From NCBI GenBank assembly GCA_037176705.1, contig CM073886.1, forward strand, positions 7,150,001-7,214,000: DNA of 64,000 bases. Reading direction: 5' to 3'. Below the pieces are notes generated by a model. That model worked only from the letters and a program-made list of their open reading frames with translations, was not told the origin of the DNA and did not search any database. Source of the stretch: Molossus alvarezi. Taxonomy: Eukaryota > Chordata > Mammalia > Chiroptera > Molossidae. Below are positions 1-12,500 of this stretch, piece after piece. Position 1 is the stretch's first letter. Each line of letters begins with the position of its first letter. A program made the translations under genes and the position numbers.

Positions 1-108
1 CAGCTGGCTGGGACTCAGCGGCCTCCGCTCACACGCTAGAGGTCAGCTAGGTTGTCAGCTGGGCTCCCCTCTAGGCAGACCGTCATCCACTGGGCTGGAC
101 TGCACGTC

Positions 109-175
109 TTTTTTATTTTTAAGTCCTCACCTGAGAGTATTTTTCTATTTATTTTCAGACAGAGTGGGAGGGGGG

Positions 176-207
<32 letters not shown>

Positions 208-372
208 GAAACATCGACGTGAGAGAGACACATTGATTGGTTGCCTCCCGCACGACCTGACCAGGGCCAGGATCAAACCTGCAACCCAGGTATGTGCCCT
301 TGACTGGATTTGAACCCACGACTCTTCAGTTCGTGGGCTGATGCTCTAACCACTGAGAAAACTGGCCAGGGC
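109..372 (-). mobile_element. VES-type SINE (reverse)
   Basis: The element reads on the - strand from a tRNA-like head (ctggccagggc at the right end) to a CT-rich tail and the typical 3' end tcctcacct near 123-131. The imperfect flanks ggactgcacgtctt and agactgtgcttctt look like a target-site duplication. A (GA)n run sits at 176-202. It lies in an SLC5A11 intron. Confidence 0.85.
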
Positions 373-719
373 TAGACTGTGCTTCTTAAAGAAGCATGGT
401 GGTTTTGGGGGTCAACCCAAGAGAAGAACAGGAGCGGAAGTTCCCCTCGAGGCCTACTGGTCAGAGCAAGTCACTTGGCCAAGCCCATATTTGAGAGGTA
501 GAGAAATCAACTTCACCTCAACATCAAAGGAGCAGCAAAGTCATTGCAGAACGGGCACGCACCGCAGGCCGCAGGCGTTGTGGCCTTCTTTGCAGACCAT
601 TGACACTGAGAATCTCCACAGTTGGGTGTTGACCTTTCAGGTTCCCTCTGTGACCCAGAGGAACTCCTTTCCATCAGAGTGCCTGACCCTCCACTCAGTA
701 CCCATCCCTCCCTTCCCAG

Positions 720-800
720 GTGGCCTGGCTGCTGTGATCTACACGGATGCTCTGCAGACGGTGATTATGCTGATAGGAGCACTCACCTTGATGGGCTACA
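720..800 (+). CDS. SLC5A11: SLC5A11 exon A (first in window)
   Basis: The acceptor is cttcccag at 712-719 and the donor gtaagt is at 801. The exon opens with the last two bases of a Gly codon and encodes [20 protein letters not shown] and LTLMGY before a split Ser. This is the helix 5/6 region of the symporter. One base of the first codon comes from an exon outside the window. Confidence 0.95.
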
Positions 801-3521
801 GTAAGTGGGGTCCCTGGCCACTGGGGGTGATGACAGCACCTCTCTGAAGCAGGGGCATTGGCTATCACCACTGGGGTCAGCAAACCCAGCTGTCAAAGGC
901 CTACTGCTGGGGCATCCCTGCTTGAGGCATGGTTGTTTTAGCAGAAAGAACTGTGCTCGCCGTGAAAAGGTACTCCTTTCTTTAAAAGTAGAAAGTAATA
1001 GCTCATCCTATATTGATATGGATAAATGATTAAGTAAATAGATAAATAAGTACATAAATAAGTAAGGGTCTATTTTTATTTTTTGTCATTTTACTCTTAG
1101 CCTACCCATGTCTTTATATTTTAAGCAGGTTCCTTGTAGACATCATATAGTTGCTTTTTAATTCTAATCTGACAACCTATCTTTTCATTTGTCTTTAGGT
1201 TAATTCCATTTATGTCATTATTGATAGGTTTGGGCTAAAATCTACTATATTGCCAGTTTATTTTTCCCTTTTCTTTTCTGGTGCCATTTTTCTTATTTTA
1301 CAGATTATTTCAGTGCTGGCCCAGGGTGTACAATATTCATTTCAGTCTACCTTCAGATACTATCATTTACAGTTTCAGAACCTCACAATGGTGCATCCCC
1401 TCTCATGGTTTGTGCTGTTGCAGCCATATATCTACATGTTATAAACCCCAGTCATTGCTACAAGCTTTGCTTCTGACAGTCTACTATACTCTACAGTGAT
1501 TGAAAGGAAGAAAAGAGTCTTATATAAGCTAATATAAACCTTCATTCTAACTATCTCTGAATATCTTCATTTCTTTATTTCTCATAGTGTGGATCTTTTG
1601 GTAATGAACACTCTCAATTTTTATTTGCCTAAAAACATTTCTATTTTTTCTTTATTTTTGAAAAATATTCTCACTAGGTAAAAGATTATAAGCTAGTTTT
1701 ACTTCCAAGCACTTTAAAGATGTTACTCTATTGTTCTGTGGCTTGCATAGTTGTGGAGAAGTCTGCTGTCGTTCTTACCTTTATTCCTTGCTATGTAATA
1801 GTTTCCTTCCTGCCCCCTTTGACTGCCTTCAAGACTTTTTCTTTATTTTTGGTTTTCAGCAGTTTTAATGTGATGTGTCTAGGTGGGCATATATCTATCT
1901 TACTTTGGATTCTCTCCGATTTTAGGAATTGCGGTTTAATTCCATTAACTTCGAATAATTTGGAGCCATCAAGTACCAAAGACTCAACAAAACTTAGCTT
2001 ATATAAGACTCTTTTCTTCCTTTCAATCACTCTAGAGTATAGTAGACTGTCAGAAGCAAACTCAATGATTATGGCTTGAGTTGAGAAAATTCAACTTTAT
2101 GTAGTTTGTAAGTGGCACACGTAAAACAAAGTATAGCAGGAGGCAAAAGCATTAAACAGGGAAAAGTCACTTTATATTAAAAAAAAAAAAAAAAGCAAAT
2201 TTCCGATAAAGATATAACCTTTGTGTATTATATAACATTGCAGCAAGATACACAAAACAAAAGAAATAGGAGAAATGGACAGAAACCAAAACAGTATTAA
2301 ATGCTTTAACACATGGCAGCACAGGGGGCCAGAACATAGGTACTTTTAGGAGCTGTGTGTGATTTAAATAAATAAGCATTCTCAGAATAGTGAGTACACT
2401 TTTTTCCAGCATCAGAGAATTATCCACAAACATTAACCATCGAAAAAATTTTTTCAAAACCAATTTTTGCAAAAATACCTGTGAAAACATTGTTCAGATT
2501 ACATTATTATACCCATGTAAAACAAAAAATAAATAAATAAACTCATTAGGAAAAGTGTAAGTTTTAAAATTTTAATTACTTAGGAATTTGAAAGCTGTCT
2601 TCCAAATAGAACTAACATCAAAGAGGAAATAAAACTGCAATTGTAGCCCTGGCCGGTTTGGCTCAGCGGTTAGAGCGTCGGCCTGCGGTCCTGAGAGACC
2701 CGGGTTCGGTTCCCGCTAAGGGCATGTACTTCGGTTGCAGTTTGTCCCCAGCTCTGGTCAGTCGTGCGGGTGGCAGCCACTCGATGTGTCCCTTCACGTC
2801 GATGTTTCTCTCTCTTTCTGTTCCTCTCTCCCCCTCCTACTCTACCTGAACAAAAAATGGAAAAATGTCCTCGAGTGAGGATAATTAAAAAAAAAACAAA
2901 AAACAAAAAAAACAACAGCAATTGTAGACTTTTTAGAAATGATAATGAGAATTTTACATCCAGTCAATGATGAAATAAAAAACTGTACTCCTGGAAAAAT
3001 ACTTCTACCTGACTGTGAAAGCCCAATTCAGTGAATGGGAAAAGAGGAAACTACAGGGTGAATTACTTGTGATGCGCATTTCTTGGAAAAGAACCATGAA
3101 GTGCGGTGGCAAATGAAATCAAGGAAAGAAAGAGAAATGGGCAGTAAAATTAGAAGTGAGAAAATGGACTAAATGCAGAGAGAAGATTTCAGATGATAAA
3201 AATATAATATGCAAAGCTTTATGCCAATAATAAATGTAAAAACTCATTTGAAAGCCATGTTTTTCTAGGAAAATATACATTACTAAATTTGACTTAAGAG
3301 AAAGTAGGAAACCTTAATAGTCCAATAACTAAAAAGAAATTGGCCCTGGCCGGTTTGGTTCAGTGGTTAGAGCGTCGGCCTGTGGTCCAGAGAGACCTGG
3401 GTTCAGTTCCCACTAAGGGCACGTGCCTTGGTTGCAGTTTGTCCCCGGCCCTGGTTGGATTGTGCAGGAGGCAACCACTTGATGTGTCCCTTTCACATCG
3501 ATGCTTCTCTCTCTCTCTCTT

Positions 3522-3572
<51 letters not shown>

Positions 3573-6500
3573 TCTACTCTATCTGAACAAAAAATGGAAA
3601 AATGTCCTCGGGTGAGGATAAAAAAAAAGAAATTAAAACATCTGTTTAAAAAAAAACACTCAAAAAGGGGACTGAGGAACACGAGAAGCAATACCATTAG
3701 ACACAGAAGTGCAAGAAAAATAAAATCCATAAGATATACATATTGAAAAGAAAAAGACAAAATTATTATCACTTGCAGATGATATGACTGGCTACCTAGG
3801 GAAAAAAAGAGAGAGAGAAACTGAAAAACTGACCTAAAAAAGAAGTTTAGTAAAGTGGTTGAAATTAGATTAGTGGTCAAAATCACTCCCTTTCCTTTAT
3901 GCCAAGAGGACTTTGAATCCATTGGGTAGCGGATGTCTCCCACACCGGAGCCTACTCGGAGTGTGCTGTGCGGACCTGGACATCAGTGTCCCCTGGCGGC
4001 CCAGAAGGGCAGCATCCCGGCCCCTCCCACACCTGCTGGGTCGGAGCCTGCATTTTATCAATTCCTGTGCACATCAGTTTGCCAAGTTCTGCCTTCACTG
4101 TCTCCACCACCCCTGCCCCGGGGCGATTGTATTCTCAGCTCCTACTTGCTGTATATGCTAGGTGGGGCGCACATGTCGACTATCGGTTATTGACAAACCT
4201 CCCCCATCCCCACCCCGCCTCTACCACCACCACAAAATAATTTTTCAGGGAAATAAAACTTGACAAAAAAATTTTTTTTATTGTTGAAAGTATTACAGAT
4301 GTCCCCATTGACCCCCTCGTCCCTGCTCCCATCCCCCTCCTGCTTTCGACAACCTAATGACAACTTGACAAAAATTTATCAGTACAGTAATTTCTTCCCT
4401 AGTAGCCATTCCTACCCAAATGGTAACACCAACATCCTGTTTTCCATACCAAAAAAAAAAAATAGCCTTCTTGCCCTGGCCAGTTTGGCTCAGCGGTTGG
4501 CGTGTCGGCCTGCGGACTAGAGAATCCTTGGTTCAGTTCCCACTAGGGGCACGTACCAAAAAAAAAAAAAAAGCCTTCCAATATGTAATATGGTGAGAGC
4601 AACCTTATTTTGGGGTAACTCTGAATCCTTTCCATGAATGAAAAGACGCAGATTCCAAACGGCAGTAGTTTGCTGTTTTTCAGAATAGCTCATGCTTGTG
4701 TCTGACCCTGCAGTTCATGTGCAGTGTCTCACTGAGCCCCAGCTCCAGCCCCGGCGGTTTGGCGCTGGGTCACCCCCACTATCGGACCAGGGAAACCACC
4801 TGCTCAGGGTCACAAATTATGTGTTCCTCTCTTGCGATACCGTGAACGGAGAGACCCCGAGAAGTCCAGGGGTGAAAGACCGCTCCACTAAGGCAAGGTT
4901 TCTTAAGCGGGGATCTGTGGGCAGAATTCAGGGTGTTCGTGAACCTTGGATAGAAAAAAGAAAAAAACTCACCTCTATGTTCATGAATCTATCATTGAAA
5001 TTTGGGCTCCCTCTGGTGTCCAGGTTTTGCTGCTGTGGGAGGGCAATGAACCATGGCAATATCAGCCATATTTGTGGCTTTGATACCGAAGGATACCTCA
5101 GATGTTCTTATCCAGATGTTCTGGCAGTTGTTGTGATGCACTGAAATCCTGTTTGTGCTTAGGGCTCTTTTGAAACAAAATTGTTATTAGACCTCCTGCT
5201 AGGTTTGGCTACTTAATGGTCAAATAAATACATTACTAGGTCACCGTAGTTTTTATATTTTGGTGATTGCCTATCTGATATTTGGTTTCCTTTCTAATCC
5301 TACATATTTTATGTTATGCATTTAGCAATATTATTCTGAAAAGCATTCCATACTCACTACCAAAGGCATGAAAACGAAAGAAGGAAAAGAGGCTAAGAAC
5401 CATTAAGGAGGTAGCTTTCCTTGGTAACTACACCCTGAGCGGGGTGTCATGATCTCCGACTCTCCCGTCCCTGCTGGGGACCCGGCTGGGCTCCCGGCAA
5501 AGTGGCTCCCTCTGTGTCCAGGTTTTGCTGCCGTGGGAGGGCTGGAAGGCCTGATGGAGAAGTACTTCTTGGCCCTGGCCACCAACCGCACTGAAAACAG
5601 CAGCTGCGGGCTGCCCCGCGAAGACGCCTTCCACATCTTCCGCGACCCACTGACGTCCGACCTCCCGTGGCCCGGGATCCTGTTCGGAATGTCCGTGCCG
5701 TCCCTCTGGTACTGGTGCACAGATCAGGTACGGGACAGCGGGCCGGGCCCTCCAGCACACGCCTGGGGGCTGGGCGAGGACTGCCCCTCTCTGATTTGCC
5801 CCCCCCCCACCATGGTTGATAATGCCTCCCTTTCTAGGGCTCACGCGCTATCTTACTTCTCGCTCTGCCCACGTGATGGCAAAGTTGAACACATCCTGCT
5901 GAATGTCGGGGAAGAGCTAGGGAGCAAACGAGAGGAAACACCCTAACTCTAGACTGTCTAAAGGGAGGTTAAAGCTGATACTGGGTGATGTTTGCTCAAC
6001 AAATGCTCACGGGACATCGTGTGTGTACCAGGCACTTAGAGTTCAAGAGTAAACCAATCAGGCAGGGCTCACCTTCTAGCTGGAGTGGACACAGTAAATG
6101 AGTTCTGTGCAATGTAAAAGGTGGTAAAAAGCAGAGCAGGGACTGAGGGGTTGGGGTGGGACTGTGAGGTGCGATTTTAAATAGGGTGGGGAGGGAGACG
6201 GGCCTGGCCGGGACTGCTGAGCGCGGGCGTGGGGGGAGCGAGGGTCGTGTGACCGTGGACGGCAGAGCGTTCCCAGCAGAGGGCACAGCCAGAGCAGGGC
6301 GTCAGCACCACGTGCCTGGTGTGAGAAAAGCAGAAGACACGACAGTGTGTGTAATAAGCCCTGTTTTGTAAACAAAAGAGAATAGACTCGATTTTCGCTT
6401 TTACTTGTACATGCGTAAAGAAACTCTGAATGGATATATCTCGAATGAAAAAAAGCCCTGGCCAGTGTGGCTCAGCTGGTTGGAGCATCGTCCAGTACAC

Positions 6501-9500
6501 CAAAAGGTGGCTGGTTCGATTCTCGTCAGGGCATGTACCTGGGACAGGGGTTCAATCCCCTAGTCCGGGTGCCTGTGGAGGCAGCCAATAGACTCTCTCC
6601 CTCTCTCTACCTATCTCCTCTTCTCTCTGTGAAAATCAATAAAAACTTTTAAACATTTAAAAAGAAAAACAGCAGACACTTGTGAGCGAGGCACCAGGAT
6701 GGGTGGAACCGTTTCACGGTGCACCTGTTTATTTTCTCAGGTTTCAAACCCAGTGACTATGTCACCAGTTGAAAGGTGTGTTTGTTTTTTCTGTTACATG
6801 AACAGTCAGATCTGGGTACCATTTTAGAAGCTAAATTGCATATTAAAGGTGATGGGAGTTTAACTAAAGGAGACTCTACGGAGAATGCAGACTAGGCCAC
6901 TGCAGGCGCTGGACACCTCCCCGGGAAGAGCTCGGTACCACGGCAGGGGTGGTGCAATACCAGACACTGCCCCTTTAAGAGGCAGACCCCTTCTCTTCCT
7001 TAGAAATCTCCGGTGGGAGAGCCATTGGGAGGCAGAGCAGGTCTAGGCTAACAGCTCGGGCTTCACATTGAACAGACCTGGAATCCGGCTCAGGTGGTGT
7101 GACCATGGACATGATTTCACACCTCTGAGCCTGTTTCCTGTACGAAAAAGGGGAGCATGAGGGATTTGGTCACAGTGCTTTTGCTGCAGGGACATTTAAT
7201 AAATAGACCATTAGAAATATTTATGTTTTCGCCCTGGCCGGTTTGGCTCAGTGGTTGGAGCGTCAGCCTGTGGTCCAGAGAGACCCGGGTTCGGTTCCCG
7301 CTAAGGGCATGCACCTCAGTTGCAGTTTGTCCCCGGCCCTGGTTGGGTCGTGCAGGTGGCAGCCACGCAATGTGTCCCTTTCACATCGATGTTTCTCTTT
7401 CTCTCTCTCCCTCCCACTCTATCTGAACAAAATATGGAAAAATGTCCTCAGGTGAGGATTAAAAAAGAAAAAATTTACGTTTTCACTGGTTTTGGTTGCC
7501 GCTCTTGGCGCCGCTCGCTGGCTCACCCTGTCTTCACCCAGCGTTCGAGACCCGCAGACCTCCGAGCCGGTGCTGCAGTGCGCACCGGAGGCCCCTCCAG
7601 CCCTCCCTGCTTTGTTCAAAATCTGGAGACTTATCCAGGGGGTTTGGCTTCCTTCCAAGTGCCAGGTAGAGCGAGAGGGTGCAGAAACACAAGCCCCCAC
7701 TATCCTCATGACCATGGTGTTGACTACACAGTGTCGCTGTTGAGCTGCAGTTTGTCAAGTCCGAGGACCGAGGGTTCCCTGGGCTGGCACTGACCCAGGA
7801 CATGTGCACCTTTGCCGGCCTGGAGTGGGCTCGTTGTAGAGCAGAAGAAAGGCAAGGTGACCATCGCTGCTCACCGACTGAGGGCTCCGTCCGGGTCTCC
7901 CTGGGCAGACAGAGGTGAGCAGCACTGAGGAGTGACACAGTGGAGCTGCGCTGACCCACCGCCTCATAGCATGGTGCCCGTCACCTCCCACAGTCCTGGG
8001 AGCGGGGGTTGCACAGGGGACGCCCTCCCCCAGGGCTGTGGGCTTCGAGCACGCAGCTGTCTTGAAACTGACTCAGCTGTCTGCACATTCACATCTGGAG
8101 GCTCCACTTCCAGGAATGAGGTCCCGGGCTCCCCCACCGCAGCCTTCTCTCCAGCAGAAGGCTGTTTCCCAAAGGAGCTCGTCCCTCTCTGCTTCCACAC
8201 GGCCTGGCCAGGGCCGAAGCCGCTCCGCGCGTGAGCATGGCACCGAGGAGTCGGCGACTCAGCCTGCACCTCACCTTGCTCCTATGTGACAGCCTCACTG
8301 GGCACCGAGGAGTCGGCGACTCAGCCTGCACCTCACCTTGCTCCTATGTGACAGCCTCACTGGGCACCGAGGCATCGCCGACTCAGCCTGCACCTCACGG
8401 CCTCGCCCCTGCGTGACAGCCTCACTGGGCGCCCGTTGAAGTGGACAAGCGGCTGACGCCACTGACACCAACTTCTCAACAAAAACAGCGACTTCCCAGC
8501 GCGGATAGAGAGACCTCACGCTCCCCCCTCCTCCGATAAGCCTAGTCCACGTCTTGGGTCTTCACGTGCAACACCCGACAAGAATGATTTGTGCGTGTAA
8601 GGGTGACTTGGTCTCCAGTGACAGGAAAAATCAAACCTAAGTTAGCTCTGGAAACGGAGGGGGAGCACTTATCAGCTCACAGACTGCAGAAGCTGAACTA
8701 GCCTTCAGAAACTGCTGGAACCGATTCAGGTTCCCTCGCTGTCCTCCCTCTTTCTCACCCATGGACTTCACGGTCTCCCACCACAGACCAACAAGAAACA
8801 AGCTGCAACCCGAGTCCCCAATCCAAACTCCAGTGCAAGGACTCTGCCTGGCCCAGCCGGGGTCAGGGGCGAACTCCGGACCAAGCGACTGTACCCGGAT
8901 GACACAGCGGCCGTGTGAAGAGGGGATGGACTTCAGAGAAGGGGCGGGACATAGATGTCCATCGTAAAACAAAAGGGAAGAAGTCCAACTGTGCCCCGCT
9001 CGCCACAGCATCCCCATGGCAGCCAGGTAGACGGTTTACTCCTGCTCGTCCATGGCTCGCTGTGACTTCTCCAGCTGCGCTGAGACAGCTCTGAGCTCCG
9101 GGAGACCCCACCTCAAGGCTGGAGGACTGGGGGCCCGGTCTCCCAGGCAGAGAACACTGGGCTAGTCGTGCCCCTGGGGGTAAATCACGGCCAGGCCCAG
9201 CCTCAGCCCACCCAGAGGAGTCCTTGAGGAGGCCCTGGGATAAGACCAGGCACACTGCGCCGGGCCACGAGCCCAGACATCCCAATCCTGTCCCTGTCCC
9301 TCCCCTCCTCCTCACTCCTACAAGACCCGAGATTTGCACTTTTCTCTGTCCTCCTGGCTGCACTTTTAACCACTCTGTTCATTTGCTGGACGTTCTCTTC
9401 ACTCGGGTTTATCCAGAACCTCGTGTAAGAGAGAACACACCCATCCGTGCAGAAGCCCACTGGCTGGTCATCGAGCCGCCACCATGACCTCTCCCTGCCA

Positions 9501-12500
9501 GGTCTCCCCACTTCCTTCCCACCCCAGTGAGGGGACGTCTGTGCCCGCTTGTGGCAGGAAGAGCAAAAGGAGGCAGGTGCAGAGGGTGCCCCGCGGCGAG
9601 GCTGTGCTCCGCAAGGGCCCCTGGGCCCGGGTTCCACGTTTCCTCCCATTCCTCAGTCACTGCTTTTCAGTGGAGACGTGGGCTGTTCAGTGCCACCTGA
9701 CTACTCCTTTTGGGGTCTGACAGTGACAAAAAAGCAGACTCCTCAGCCTGGGTGGCCAGCTTGTGACCAGGGCTCTTCTGAGCTGTGACTGGCTGACTGG
9801 GTGCTCCCGAGGGCACAGGTGCTGACCTTGGCCCTTGTCCACAAGGCCCGGTTGTCTGTGCGCCGTCATTGACGTTGGACAGCAGCTGAGCTGCATGCTG
9901 TCCCCGGTCATCCTGTTGTCTCCGGCAACTGTGTGAGGGGCCCATGGCTTCTGGAGACAAAAACCCCTCGAACACACGCTTCCTCACCAACAGGTGTGTG
10001 CATCTGCACCAAGGAGCCTCAAACATTATTCGGGGTGTGGTGTGGGACTGGGGGCAGAGCCAACCTCTCCACTCTCTTCCCACGAGGGGTTCTTTGCTGA
10101 CCGAGTGAGGATCCTTAGTTGTCTGTAGGAAAAAACTTGTTTAAGCCTATATTTTCTTTAACCTACATAAAGGGGGGGAAGGATAATAACAGTGGTAACA
10201 ATTCATATTTATTGGGCAGTTACTATTTGTCAGACCTTATTCTAAATATTCTAAATGATTTGACTTCATTTAATTGTCGAAACGGTCCTAATAGTCTCCC
10301 CATTTTATAGACCAGAGGACTGAGGCAAGGAGAGGTAAAACTGTTTGCCCAAGACCGCACAGCAAAGAAGTGGGGATCTGAGCCCCGGCTGTCCGCTTCC
10401 AGCCATGCCTGGCACAGCTGGGCCGAGGGGCTCAGACTGTCATCAGAAACTGCTTCTGCCTCTCCAGTCCCTCATCTTCTTTCCTCTGAGATGGTCGTCT
10501 TGGGAAGGCTGTCCTGGTAGGAAGGCGGAGAGGCAGCTCGGGGGCCCGGCCCCCTCCCACTGGGGCTTCATCCCTCTCAGGAGAATGTTCCTATGGAGCT
10601 GCCATTGGCCTGCACGGGGTACCTACTTCTTCTTGACCAGTCGTGGTGGCCAGTGAGTGACTCTGTGGACAACTCTAACTGGCCAGGCCCAACCCAGGAG
10701 AAAGGAGTGGGGAAGGGGCAGGTGGGGGTCGTGGCTACCTCAGCTGGGCCACAAGGACTGAGAAGGGGGGAGATTCTTCCGCAAGGAGAAGCCGGCAAAC
10801 CAAGATCTGAGCCCACCGTGCCCACCAAGGAGCTATGTGTCCGAGCACCCCCAGAGGGCCCGCTGGCCCGCGGTCACCCACTGTCCGAGTGCCCCCAGAC
10901 GGCCCCCCAGCCCGTGGTCACCCACTGTCCGAGCGCCCCCGGAGGGCCCACCGGCCTGCGGTCACCCACTGTCTTCCAGGTGATCGTGCAGCGGAGTCTG
11001 GCTGCCAGGAACCTGTCCCACGCCAAAGGGGGCTCCCTGATGGCTGCGTACCTGAAGACGCTGCCCCTCTTCATGATGGTGTTCCCGGGGATGGTCAGCC
11101 GCGTGCTCTTCCCAGGTGAGAGGGGCGGGAGGTCAGGGTCCGAGTCTCAGGCCCTGCGACATGTCTGGAGATCGTCACTGCTGTGCCAAGAGCACGTGCG
11201 GAGGCCCCTCTCCAGTCCTCGATGGACACCACCTCCCAACCCTCGTTCAGTGGGGACGTCCCACGGACATCCCCGGCCGAACGGAGGGGACCCGTCTGGG
11301 GCCTTGCCTCAGCTTTATTTTTTTGAAGCCTCAAACTAGACTAAACTCCGTGGTCTCGGGTGTCAGTTCCCTGATGTCTCCTGTTGAGATTTCCTCTCAT
11401 GCTGTAGTGCGTGAGCCGGTGGTCTGGTGACTTTGGCCCAATGAAACCCTTTTGGGGCTACTTTTCTTACCAAAAACCAGGGGTAGCAAAGCATTTAGGG
11501 TATTTGCCTTAGCATGTGTGTGTGTGTTAAAGGGATGAGGTTTGCCCTGTGGGGATTCAACGTATGGGGGTGGGGTGCGATCGGGAGTCACTGGGTCTCA
11601 GGAAGTGGTGATCTGTACAGAAGAAAGCTCCTCACTCTCCACCCCGTGAGCTCCCTCCCATTCCCACGAAGGCTTTATGAGCTCTGAGTGGGGGCCGGCA
11701 GAGTGCTCCCTCCCCTGTTCCTTATCCTAAATGGTGGCACACAGGGTGAAGAAGGGAGGGGTGAGACAGTTACTGGGGCGGTCCAGCAGTTTTGTCAAAG
11801 TAATTCAGGACAATAGGAGTGAGGACAGCCTGGCCGGTGTGGTTCAGTGGTTAGAGCGTTGGCCCACAGATCAAAGAGTCACGGGTTCGATTCCTACTCA
11901 AGGATACATACCTGGGTTGCAGGTTCAATCCCTGACCCTGGTCAGGGTTTTGCTGGAGGCAACCAATCAATGTGTCTCTCTCACACCTACGTTTCTCTCT
12001 CTTTCTCCCTTCATCCCTCCCGCTCTATCTGAAAACAATCAATGGGAAAAGTATCCTCAGGTGAGGATTTAAAAAAAAAAAGGGGAGGGAAGAGTTGGGG
12101 ACAGGAAGCAGGGTGTGTCTGTGGTGCTGGACTTTGGACTTAGCTTCCCGAGCACAGTGGCAGGAAGAACAGGGAGCCGCGGGCAGCAGGCTGGGGAAGG
12201 CCTGGAGGGAGTGAGAACCGGCTTCTGGGTTTTGTGGGGACTTGAGGGAAAATGTACAGCTATTTGGCAAGGCTTGAGATATGAATAAGAACGTGGTTCA
12301 GAACAGGCAACATTCAACGTGCCCTTAGAAAAGGCCAGTCCCAGTGCGGAGAGTTGACAGCAGAGGGTGGGGTATGAAGACGGACTCTGAGCTGAGCTCT
12401 CTGGGCCTGAATCTGCCCGTCATTAGCTGTGTGACCTTGAACAAGGCACTTCATCTTGGTCTCTGCCTCTTGGTTTGTAAAATGGGGTTGGTCCTCGCTG

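Larger units (their letters stand above)
801..5521. other. SLC5A11 intron A-B
   Basis: The intron holds an old L1 with an inverted repeat, two full VES SINEs, a truncated one, an L1 3'-end scrap and a hAT-type element. Open frames are short and repeat-derived. No further exon is seen. Confidence 0.8.
5728..10979. other. SLC5A11 intron B-C
   Basis: The intron holds two VES SINEs, L2-like DNA (~6,000-6,175), the 62-bp triplicate (8,239-8,425), a MIR (10,170-10,400) and the 44-bp repeat (10,838-10,979). The GC-rich part 7,500-9,800 has many open frames in all directions, but none resembles a protein. Confidence 0.75.

Noticed and set aside
1720..2079. 119-codon hydrophobic + strand open frame
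   Set aside because: Lies in an antisense L1 fragment and includes one arm of the inverted repeat; AT-rich DNA gives hydrophobic translations by chance.
2647..2720. tRNA gene-like A and B boxes in the SINE heads
   Set aside because: They are tRNA-derived SINE promoters: no complete cloverleaf, always followed by the SINE body and A-tail.
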